Source of the DNA: Enterocloster bolteae
Lineage (GTDB): Bacteria > Bacillota_A > Clostridia > Lachnospirales > Lachnospiraceae
NCBI GenBank assembly: GCA_021769025.1
Contig: JAETTS010000038.1
Coordinates: forward strand, 1-12,469
Length of the DNA stretch: 12,469 bases
Direction: 5' to 3'
The translations under genes and the position numbers were made by a program. This document shows, in pieces, positions 7,072 through 12,469 of this stretch (its first letter is position 1; each line of letters opens with the position of its first letter). The notes beneath the pieces were generated by a model. That model was not told the origin of the DNA. It was given only the letters and a program-made list of their open reading frames with translations, and made no database searches.

Positions 7072-9453
7072 ATGACATCGGAGCATGGGCTTGAGAAGGC
7101 ATCAATCAGAATATCTGTGCGGAATCTGGTGGAATTCGTTATGCGAAGCGGAGATCTGGACAACCGGACCATGGGAAGCGCACAGAAGGATGCCATGCAG
7201 GCAGGAGGACGGATCCACCGGAAGATCCAACGGCGCATGGGGGCCAATTATCAGGCGGAGGTCTCCCTAAAACATGTTGCGGATGAGGGAGAGTTTCAGA
7301 TTGTGGTAGAAGGCCGGGCGGATGGGGTGATCACAGAGCCGTCAGGCGTGACCATTGATGAGATCAAGGGAGTCTATCTGGATATCGGCAGGCTGGAGGA
7401 AGCTCTGCCGGTCCACAAGGCCCAGGCTATGTGTTACGGATATATGTATATGACGGATCACGACCTGGATGGGATTGCCATCCAGGTTACTTACTGTAAT
7501 CTGGAGACAGAGGAGATCCGAAGGTTCGTCGCGGATTATGGGGAGGAGGAGCTGACCCTTTGGTTTCAGGGATTGATCCACGAATACGTGAAATGGGCCA
7601 ATTACGTATACCAGCACGGGGTAAAAAGGGATGAGTCGTTAAAAAACATGACATTTCCCTACGAGTACCGCCAGGGGCAGAAGGAACTGGCTGTCTCGGT
7701 CTACAAAAGCATTGTGCGCAGGCGGGATCTGTTTATCCAGGCGCCTACCGGCGTGGGAAAGACGCTTTCCACTGTGTTTCCGGGATTAAAAGCCATGGGA
7801 GAGGGACATGTGGATAAGCTGTTTTATTTGACGGCTAAGGCAATTACCAGGAGCGTGGCGGAGGAGACCTTTGCCATCTTGCGCCAGAGGGAGATGTACC
7901 TAAGTTCCGTGACCATCACGGCCAAGGAGAAACTGTGCTTTTTGGATGCGCCTTCCTGCAATCCGGAGGACTGCCCTTATGCCAAAGGCCATTATGACCG
8001 GGTCAATGATGCGGTGTATGAGGTGATCCACCGGGAGTTTGGGATCACCAGGGAGGTGGTTCTTCGCTATGCCAGGGAGTTTCAGGTGTGTCCCTTTGAG
8101 TTTTGCCTGGATATCAGTACCTGGGTGGACGGGATCATCTGTGATTACAACTATGTGTTTGACCCGGATGTGCGGCTGAAGCGGTATTTTTCTGACGGGG
8201 TGTCAGGGGAATACCTGTTTTTGGTGGATGAGGCCCACAACCTGGTGTCCAGGGGACGGGAGATGTACAGCGCTTCCCTCATAAAAGAGGACGTGCTTTT
8301 AGTCAAAAAGGTGTTAAAAGGGCGAAATGGAAAACTGTCCAGGCTGTTGGAGCGCACCAACCGACAGATGCTTGAGATGAAACGGGAATGTGAAGGCTAT
8401 GTGGTACACGACTCCATCAACGGCCTGATGGCTGTGGTTCAGTCTCTGTATGGGGAACTGGAAGGGTTTATGGAGGAGAACCGGGAGTTTGCAGACCGGG
8501 ATCTGGTGTTGGATTTTTATTTTGCGCTTCGAGGATTTCTCATGGTCTTTGAGGGAATGGACGAGGCGTATCGAATCTATTCGGAGTTAATGCCAGACGG
8601 GCGGTTTATGGTGCGTCTGTTCTGCATGAATCCGGCGGCCCATCTGAAGGAGTGCTTAAAGAAGGGAAGAAGCACCATATTTTTCTCGGCTACGCTGCTT
8701 CCGGTTCTCTATTATAAGGAACTGTTAAGCGGAAACCCGGAGGATTACGCGGTGTATGCGTTGTCGCCTTTTCCGGAAGAAAACCGGCTGCTTCTTATAG
8801 CCAGTGATGTGAGCAGCCGTTACACCAGGAGAAACCGCAGGGAATATGAGAAGGTGGCGGATTATATTGAGGTTATGGCCCATGGGAAACCAGGAAACTA
8901 TATGGTGTTTTTTCCGTCGTACCAATACCTGAAAGCGGTGGAAGATGTGTGGCAGGAACGGATGGAAGAAGAAGGAGGCCCCATAGACTGGGCCAGCCAG
9001 GACAACCGGATGAAGGAGGCGGATAAGGAGAGGTTCCTTCGGTTATTTGAGGAGCAGAGGGACCGCTCGTTTGTGGCATTCTGCGTCATGGGGGGGATGT
9101 TTTCGGAGGGAATCGATCTGAAGGAGGACCGGCTGATCGGTGCTGTAATTGTGGGGACCGGCCTTCCCATGGTGTGTACGGAGCAGGAGATTCTAAAGGG
9201 GTATTTTGATGAGAAGGAGAAGAAGGGCTTTGATTATGCCTACCAGTATCCAGGCATGAACAAAGTGATGCAGGCTGCAGGAAGGGTGATCCGGACCATG
9301 GAGGATAAAGGGGTTATCCTGCTTCTGGATGACCGGTTTCTGAGGGAGGAATATCTGGCTATGTTCCCCAGGGAGTGGAGTTCCTATCAGGTGGTGAACC
9401 GAACATCTGCAGCCCAGGCTATAAATCGGTTTTGGGATACAACATCTCCATAA
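7072..9453 (+). CDS. PD-(D/E)XK nuclease - XPD/DinG-type Fe-S helicase fusion
   Basis: 793-aa DNA helicase of superfamily 2. Residues about 12-180 match a RecB/Cas4-like nuclease fold: H49 in GRIHR, E63, GRAD (D84), DEIKG (E97, K99) and a QxxxY motif (Q118, Y122). The helicase part follows: Walker A APTGVGKT (224-231); an XPD-type Fe-S domain with C289, C296, C301 and C340 (C345 nearby); DEAH box VDEAHN (386-389); motif VI QAAGRVIR (Q734, R738, R741). The combination points to 5'-3' DNA unwinding coupled to DNA cleavage in repair or replication-fork processing (inference). ATG 7072 is chosen for AAAGGAG at 6-base spacing; a GTG at 7003 would add 23 residues without a ribosome site. The 124-bp upstream gap shows no clear promoter or terminator. 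The 3' end overlaps the convergent LysR gene by 35 bp. Confidence 0.9.
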   Translation: MTSEHGLEKASIRISVRNLVEFVMRSGDLDNRTMGSAQKDAMQAGGRIHRKIQRRMGANYQAEVSLKHVADEGEFQIVVEGRADGVITEPSGVTIDEIKGVYLDIGRLEEALPVHKAQAMCYGYMYMTDHDLDGIAIQVTYCNLETEEIRRFVADYGEEELTLWFQGLIHEYVKWANYVYQHGVKRDESLKNMTFPYEYRQGQKELAVSVYKSIVRRRDLFIQAPTGVGKTLSTVFPGLKAMGEGHVDKLFYLTAKAITRSVAEETFAILRQREMYLSSVTITAKEKLCFLDAPSCNPEDCPYAKGHYDRVNDAVYEVIHREFGITREVVLRYAREFQVCPFEFCLDISTWVDGIICDYNYVFDPDVRLKRYFSDGVSGEYLFLVDEAHNLVSRGREMYSASLIKEDVLLVKKVLKGRNGKLSRLLERTNRQMLEMKRECEGYVVHDSINGLMAVVQSLYGELEGFMEENREFADRDLVLDFYFALRGFLMVFEGMDEAYRIYSELMPDGRFMVRLFCMNPAAHLKECLKKGRSTIFFSATLLPVLYYKELLSGNPEDYAVYALSPFPEENRLLLIASDVSSRYTRRNRREYEKVADYIEVMAHGKPGNYMVFFPSYQYLKAVEDVWQERMEEEGGPIDWASQDNRMKEADKERFLRLFEEQRDRSFVAFCVMGGMFSEGIDLKEDRLIGAVIVGTGLPMVCTEQEILKGYFDEKEKKGFDYAYQYPGMNKVMQAAGRVIRTMEDKGVILLLDDRFLREEYLAMFPREWSSYQVVNRTSAAQAINRFWDTTSP

Positions 9454-10312
9454 ATTGTCGGGCTGTCTGGGATACAGGCAGCTTTTCGTTGTATGCCACC
9501 AACATCTGTCTGGCAGGCAACTCTTCTTTCAGCTTTAGAATAAAAAGGTCCTTGTCATCATAAGGAATGCAGAAGTCAGGCACAAAGGCAATGCCTAAGC
9601 CGATGCGAGCCAGGTCAATAAGAAGGTCATTGCTGCTTAACTCGATCTCCGGAACCAGATCCAGGCGGGCGTTCTGAAACATAGAATGGAGAAACTCGCT
9701 GGTGGTACTTTTTCTCTCCAGCATGAGGATGGGCATCTTCTGAAGCTTTGAAAGGCTGAAACACTGGCCGTCCAGAGGAAAATACTGCTTGTTGGCCACG
9801 AATACGTCGTGGAACGTGTTGATCGTCCGGGAAACATGGGTATCGCTTAAAGCGGAATTGGGGGAATTGACCACAATGCAGTCAACCTGCCCGTGTTCCA
9901 GCAAGGCAACGCACTGGATGGAAGTCTGGTTGGTGACCTTGATGTGGACGTGGGGATGGCTCTGGTGGAACTGCTTTAAATAGGGTACCAGAAAATAGCG
10001 GCAGATGGTGTCACTGGCTCCGATGCGAAGCTGCCCGCCGCCTAAGGAGCCGGATTCCAACAACTGGTTTTCCCCTTGTTTGATCAGGTTCATGGCCGGT
10101 TGGATGTGCTTGAAGAGGATCTCTCCTTCCGGGGTCAGTTGGACCCGCTTGGTGCTGCGGATAAACAGTTTCTGGCTTAGTTTTTTCTCCAGAACCTTGA
10201 TAGACTGGCTGACTGCAGATTGAGAGATAAATAGCTGCTTGGAGGCCTCGGAGAAGCTTAGGGTCACGGCCACGTGATAGAAAACTTTGTACAGCTCGTA
10301 GTTGATATCCAT
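9419..10312 (-). CDS. LysR-family transcriptional regulator
   Basis: 297-aa regulator of normal LysR length. Residues 1-60 are the winged HTH (MDINYELYKVFYHVAVTLSF, recognition helix FISQSAVSQSIKVLEKKL, wing LFIRSTKRVQLTPEG). A linker helix follows, then the periplasmic-binding-like effector domain from about 92 (GQLRIGASDTICRYFLVPYL) to about 290. AGGAGG (10321-10326) is 8 bases before the ATG. The family usually regulates a divergent neighbour; here the divergent side is a 488-bp non-coding stretch followed by the sigma-like gene at 10801, so its target is not obvious. The stop lies inside the end of the helicase gene (35-bp overlap). Confidence 0.95.
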   Translation of the reverse strand: MDINYELYKVFYHVAVTLSFSEASKQLFISQSAVSQSIKVLEKKLSQKLFIRSTKRVQLTPEGEILFKHIQPAMNLIKQGENQLLESGSLGGGQLRIGASDTICRYFLVPYLKQFHQSHPHVHIKVTNQTSIQCVALLEHGQVDCIVVNSPNSALSDTHVSRTINTFHDVFVANKQYFPLDGQCFSLSKLQKMPILMLERKSTTSEFLHSMFQNARLDLVPEIELSSNDLLIDLARIGLGIAFVPDFCIPYDDKDLFILKLKEELPARQMLVAYNEKLPVSQTARQFMEMLYPKTDL

Positions 10313-10340
10313 TTATTAGACCTCCTTATAAATTGTGGTT

Positions 10341-10369
10341 ATCATATCATGGTTGTGGGAAAAATGCAA
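10341..10369 (-). promoter_or_regulatory. Probable promoter of the LysR gene
   Basis: Minus strand: -35 TTGCAT (10364-10369) and -10 TATGAT (10341-10346) with a 17-base spacer. The predicted start near 10334 leaves about 20 nt before the ATG, just enough for the AGGAGG ribosome site. Confidence 0.5.
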
Positions 10370-10414
10370 TTGGAAATGACGTTTAGTTTCTGTTTGAGAA
10401 ATCGTGAAAGGTCC

Positions 10415-10561
10415 GCCGGGAGAGGGACTTATGTTGTTTTCTCCTGGGCACGCTCGCGCTACGTGAAGAGCATAGCGGTACGTAAGGCAATACCCCACCG
10501 CGCCTAAGGACCGATGGTCTTCACGTACCCTGGATAAAACAACATAAGGCCCTCTCCCGGC
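10415..10561. repeat. 147-bp element with 26-bp near-perfect terminal inverted repeats
   Basis: Arms 10415-10440 and 10536-10561 pair over 26 positions with a single mismatch (A10427 opposite G10549). Pairing continues inward with interruptions between 10442-10452 and 10524-10534. The interior holds several possible hairpins: TACGTGAAGA/TCTTCACGTA (10460-10469 with 10518-10527), CGCTA/TAGCG (10457-10461 with 10473-10477), GCGGT/ACCGC (10475-10479 with 10497-10501) and GACC/GGTC (10509-10512 with 10516-10519). The element starts about 100 bp upstream of the LysR start. No coding potential, no T-run after either arm, and no clear target-site duplication at the ends. It could be a MITE-like non-autonomous element, a dispersed palindromic repeat, or a structured RNA; the sequence alone does not decide. 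Confidence 0.7.
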
Positions 10562-10604
10562 TGCGTTATCTCAGAAGGTTATGTGATCTGAATGACATGA
10601 TGTT

Positions 10605-10627
10605 GGGATCAAAAGGTCTTTTGACCC
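10605..10627. repeat. Short strong hairpin
   Basis: TCAAAAG (10609-10615) pairs with CTTTTGA (10618-10624), and flanking GGG (10605-10607) pairs with CCC (10625-10627), with one bulged A. There is no T-run on either side, so it is not a standard terminator. It may be part of the control region of the sigma-like gene. Confidence 0.45.
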
Positions 10628-10663
10628 TGGTATCGTGACATTGGGTATGAATTGTACCGATGG

Positions 10664-10728
10664 TTTGACATTGATTTAGGCCGCAGGGCAATTGATTCAG
10701 CCGTATGGCAATTATGCTTTGACGTTGA
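10664..10728. repeat. Nested short direct repeats upstream of the sigma-like gene
   Basis: TTTGACATTGA (10664-10674) recurs as TTTGACGTTGA (10718-10728), 10 of 11 identical. Between them GCCGCAGGGCAATT (10680-10693) recurs as GCCGTATGGCAATT (10700-10713), 12 of 14 identical, with a 20-base period (about two helical turns). The order is A-B-B'-A'. The second A copy contains the -35 box of the promoter at 10719. The regular phasing suggests a protein-binding array (inference). Confidence 0.45.
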
Positions 10729-10747
10729 AGGAAGAATGGGGTAAAAT
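10719..10747 (+). promoter_or_regulatory. Probable promoter of the sigma-like / histidine-phosphatase operon
   Basis: TTGACG (10719-10724) and TAAAAT (10742-10747) with a 17-base spacer, each one mismatch from consensus. The predicted start is near 10754, about 47 nt before ATG 10801. Confidence 0.6.
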
Positions 10748-10800
10748 GGAAAGAAGGAAGGGAAGAACTATAAAAACGGATGGATTGGAGGATGGATGCA

Positions 10801-11343
10801 ATGGGTGAGGCGGAGCATTTGAATACTTTTGAGATGTATCTGAATGAAGTGGAGAAGATTCCCTGCTGCGATGAGGCGGAGAACCAGAGGTTGATTTTCC
10901 CGGGGGCGGCAGGGGACACGGTGGCGAAGAGACGGCTGGTGGAAGGGAATCTGAAGCTGGCTCTGGGGATGATCGGAGAGTATTTTGACAAGGGGGTTCC
11001 CACAGGGGATCTGGTGCAGGAGGCCAACATCGCTTTGGTGATGGCGGTGGAGGAGTTGGCTGTGGCAGGGCTTAAGGGGGAACCTGGGGAATTTGAGACG
11101 TTTCTGAAAGGATGGGTGAGAACTGCTCTTCAGGAGGTTGTGCGCCGCCAGGATGAGGAGATGGAAGCCCAGAGGGAGATGCTGGAGCTGATAAACGCCC
11201 TGGAAGACACATCGAAGACCCTGGCGGAGGAATTGGGGCGAGAAGCCACAGTGGAGGAACTGGCGGAGCGGATGCGGCTTACCACAGATGATGTGAAGGA
11301 TATTATGAAAATGGCAATGGATGCCATGAAGTTTGAGGAATGA
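10801..11343 (+). CDS. Sigma-70-like protein lacking region 4
   Basis: 180 aa. Residues about 9-30 (FEMYLNEVEKIPCCDEAENQRL) match sigma region 1.2. Residues about 40-80 match region 2.1-2.2 (KRRLVEGNLKLALGMIGEYF, then GDLVQEANIALVMAVEEL), the core RNA-polymerase contact. The following 2.3-2.4 segment (FLKGWVRTALQEVVRR) is only weakly like the usual promoter-melting and -10-reading helix. Residues about 133-178 match region 3 (TLAEELGREATVEELAERM, then TTDDVKDIMKMA). The protein then ends: no region 4, and nothing resembling one follows in any frame before the next gene. ATG 10801 is chosen for GGAGG (10787-10791) at 9-base spacing; ATG 10780 is in frame but poorly placed. Its stop is one base from the phosphatase start, so the two are coupled. 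It could be an unusual sigma factor or an RNA-polymerase-binding regulator; function is not established. Confidence 0.85.
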   Translation: MGEAEHLNTFEMYLNEVEKIPCCDEAENQRLIFPGAAGDTVAKRRLVEGNLKLALGMIGEYFDKGVPTGDLVQEANIALVMAVEELAVAGLKGEPGEFETFLKGWVRTALQEVVRRQDEEMEAQREMLELINALEDTSKTLAEELGREATVEELAERMRLTTDDVKDIMKMAMDAMKFEE

Positions 11344-11344
11344 T

Positions 11345-11956
11345 ATGGCAAAGAGAAAGATTTACCTGATCCGCCACGGCCAGACGGACTGGAATGCAGA
11401 GAGGAAGATTCAGGGCAGCACGGATATTGTGTTAAATGAGGCAGGGAGGCATCAGGCGGCTGCCCTTGCTAAGGGCATGGAGAGACGGCCGGTGGCGCAG
11501 ATTTTCTCCAGCCCCCTTAAGCGGGCGTTGGAGACCGCTCAGGCCATTGGGAGAACCCAGAAAGTAAAGGTGCAGACGCTGGAGGGGCTTAAGGAAGTGA
11601 ATTTTGGCGTGTGGGAAGGCCTTACCCTGGATGAGATTGAAAAAACATATCCCAAGGAGAATCGCCAGTGGTTAAAGGATCCCACCAGCATCACGCCTCC
11701 CAAAGGAGAGACAAGAGAGGAACTAAAAAAACGTTCCGCCCAGGCAGTTCAGTGGATTCTGGATCATATGGAGGGGGATGTGGCGGTGGTGGCCCATGGG
11801 GCGATCATGGCCTACCTGATTGAGTATCTGATGAGGAAGGAGCCTGACCACAAAGCCATCATTGTGAAGAATGCCAGCATTACCACGCTGGAGTATGATC
11901 CTGACAGTGAGAGGATGGTTTTGGCGGAGGAGAATGATGTTTCCCATTTAGCGTGA
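11345..11956 (+). CDS. Histidine phosphatase superfamily protein (phosphoglycerate mutase-like)
   Basis: 203-aa cytoplasmic enzyme of the branch-1 histidine phosphatase family. Catalytic pattern complete: R10-H11-G12 (LIRHGQTDWN, H11 being the phospho-acceptor), R60 in SSPLKRALETA, the acid E84 in LKEVNFGVWEGLT, and H151 in VVAHGAIM. Length matches small cofactor-independent phosphatases of the CobC/PhoE type rather than the roughly 230-250 aa dPGM glycolytic enzymes, so a broad phosphatase is more likely than a mutase. ATG 11345 has GAGGA at 5-base spacing inside the end of the sigma-like gene; a TTG at 11333 is in frame but less likely. It is translationally coupled to the upstream gene. 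Substrate unknown. Confidence 0.92.
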   Translation: MAKRKIYLIRHGQTDWNAERKIQGSTDIVLNEAGRHQAAALAKGMERRPVAQIFSSPLKRALETAQAIGRTQKVKVQTLEGLKEVNFGVWEGLTLDEIEKTYPKENRQWLKDPTSITPPKGETREELKKRSAQAVQWILDHMEGDVAVVAHGAIMAYLIEYLMRKEPDHKAIIVKNASITTLEYDPDSERMVLAEENDVSHLA

Positions 11957-12013
11957 AGCGCAACGATTGCTTTACAGTCCTTATCATCCTTATGAGAAAG
12001 TACAAAAGCCTCT

Positions 12014-12041
12014 TTGCAAGGAAACCAATTTATGGTATAAT
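12014..12041 (+). promoter_or_regulatory. Extended -10 promoter upstream of pyrH
   Basis: A perfect TATAAT (12036-12041) preceded by TGG, giving the extended -10 motif TGnTATAAT. The -35 is weak (TTGCAA 12014-12019, 16-base spacer). Predicted start near 12048, about 150 nt upstream of pyrH. No T-rich terminator is seen between the phosphatase stop and this promoter, so some read-through is possible. Confidence 0.65.
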
Positions 12042-12047
12042 CTCGAG

Positions 12048-12197
12048 AGAGATTACCAGCGCCGGTTCGTGTCCGACCAGAGGGAGGATAATTACTTCAG
12101 CGAACCGTGTGCATCCCCCCGGAGGGAGCATGTCCGGAGGGCATGGTATATTTATTCCATGTGGCACAAGAAGAATACACACAAGGAGGGGCTTTTC
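12048..12197 (+). promoter_or_regulatory. Structured leader of pyrH
   Basis: Candidate hairpins in order: CGGTTCG/CGAACCG (12063-12069 with 12101-12107, 31-nt loop); TGC-a-TCCC with GGGA-GCA (12110-12117 with 12124-12130), which hides a GGAGGG and the ATG of a small ORF; CATGG/CCATG (12142-12146 with 12157-12161). CCGGAGGG occurs twice (12119-12126 and 12134-12141). A six-C run (12115-12120) could alternatively face the pyrH ribosome site GGAGGGG (12185-12191). There is no terminator-like T-run, so any control would act on translation. It does not match a known leader class that I recognise. Confidence 0.4.
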
Positions 12198-12201
12198 ATG
12201 A
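12130..12201 (+). CDS. Possible 23-aa leader peptide overlapping pyrH start
   Basis: ATG 12130 follows GGAGGG (12121-12126) at a short 3-base spacing and reads 23 codons (MSGGHGIFIPCGTRRIHTRR, then GFS) to TGA at 12199-12201. The stop shares ATGA with the pyrH start at 12198, the classic arrangement for translational coupling. The same frame is open further upstream to 11953, but most of that lies before the predicted transcript start. No homology is recognised and a chance overlap cannot be excluded. Confidence 0.3.
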   Translation: MSGGHGIFIPCGTRRIHTRRGFS

Positions 12202-12469
12202 AATGGGATCGAGTGTTGTTAAAATTGAGCGGAGAAGCCCTGGCTGGCCCTAAGAAGACCGGGTTTGATGAAGACACGGTGAGAGAGGTGGCCAGACAGG
12301 TGAAGATATCGGTAGATGCAGGCGTGGAAGTGGGAATCGTCATCGGAGGAGGAAACTTCTGGCGGGGACGGACCAGCAATGCCATTGACCGGACTAAGGC
12401 GGATCAGATCGGGATGCTGGCTACGGTGATGAACTGTATCTATGTATCTGAAATCTTCGGGGGAAGCGG
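12198..12469 (+). CDS. pyrH: UMP kinase (PyrH), 5' part; truncated by window edge
   Basis: The first 90 codons of uridylate kinase, which converts UMP to UDP with ATP in pyrimidine nucleotide synthesis; bacterial enzymes of this amino-acid-kinase fold are hexameric and cytoplasmic. Recognised by the N-terminal VLLKLSGEALAG phosphate-binding strand-loop, the glycine loop VGIVIGGGNFWRGR, and the strongly conserved IDRTKADQIGMLATVMN segment. AAGGAGG (12183-12189) lies 8 bases before ATG 12198. The gene continues past 12469; about two thirds is missing from the window, so the C-terminal half cannot be judged. Upstream genes are the sigma-like and phosphatase pair, not the rpsB-tsf pair that often precedes pyrH. 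Confidence 0.96.
   Translation, partial: MKWDRVLLKLSGEALAGPKKTGFDEDTVREVARQVKISVDAGVEVGIVIGGGNFWRGRTSNAIDRTKADQIGMLATVMNCIYVSEIFGGS

Noticed and set aside
10665..10670. Perfect TTGACA upstream of the sigma-like gene
   Set aside because: No acceptable -10 lies 16-18 bases downstream (GCAATT region). The promoter at 10719-10747 fits much better, so this copy is treated as a repeat unit.
10566..11030. 154-codon open frame on the minus strand
   Set aside because: It runs through the promoter and repeat region and antisense to the sigma-like gene, with no family resemblance. The plus-strand gene has clear sigma motifs and a ribosome site.
11953..12201. 82-codon open frame from 11953
   Set aside because: Its first part lies upstream of the predicted pyrH transcript start and has no good ribosome site. 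Only the last 23 codons were kept as a possible leader peptide.

Overview
The window looks like part of a chromosome from a Gram-positive anaerobe of the Clostridia, most likely a Lachnospiraceae/Enterocloster-type gut organism. This is an inference. The signs are strong AGGAGG-type ribosome sites, moderate GC with AT-rich promoters, a sugar-type ABC operon without its own ATPase, a bacteriohemerythrin signalling protein, and the style of the helicase and sigma-like genes. No rRNA, tRNA, CRISPR array or intact transposase was seen.

Layout. (1) 107-1477 (+): a hemerythrin / CheX-like / receiver-domain fusion. Its 3' end overlaps the 3' end of a convergent AraC-family regulator (1447-2307, -) by 31 bp. 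(2) The 409-bp divergent region 2308-2716 has a good promoter for each direction. The rightward one gives a long leader holding a possible 39-codon ORF. (3) 2717-6947 (+): an uptake operon of a substrate-binding lipoprotein, two CUT1-type permeases and a divergent GDPD-family hydrolase. A long stem-loop sits between the binding protein and the first permease. No ATPase gene is present, so a shared one encoded elsewhere must energise it. The divergent AraC protein is the likely local regulator. (4) 7072-9453 (+): an XPD/DinG-type iron-sulfur helicase with an N-terminal PD-(D/E)XK nuclease domain. Its end overlaps a convergent LysR-family gene (9419-10312, -) by 35 bp.

(5) The 488-bp gap 10313-10800 holds the LysR promoter, a 147-bp element with 26-bp near-perfect inverted ends and internal hairpins, a second hairpin, a nested set of short direct repeats, and a promoter for the next gene. 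(6) 10801-11343 (+): a sigma-70-like protein that stops after region 3, with no region 4. It is spaced by one base from a histidine-phosphatase-family gene (11345-11956). (7) An extended -10 promoter and a structured leader precede pyrH (UMP kinase), which starts at 12198 and runs off the right edge. The leader contains a possible 23-codon ORF whose stop overlaps the pyrH start as ATGA.

The points most worth a second look are the 147-bp palindromic element, the sigma-like protein without region 4, the pyrH leader, the nuclease-helicase fusion, and the altered active-site motifs of the GDPD protein. None is by itself proof of a new system. Each is stated with a check that could refute it.
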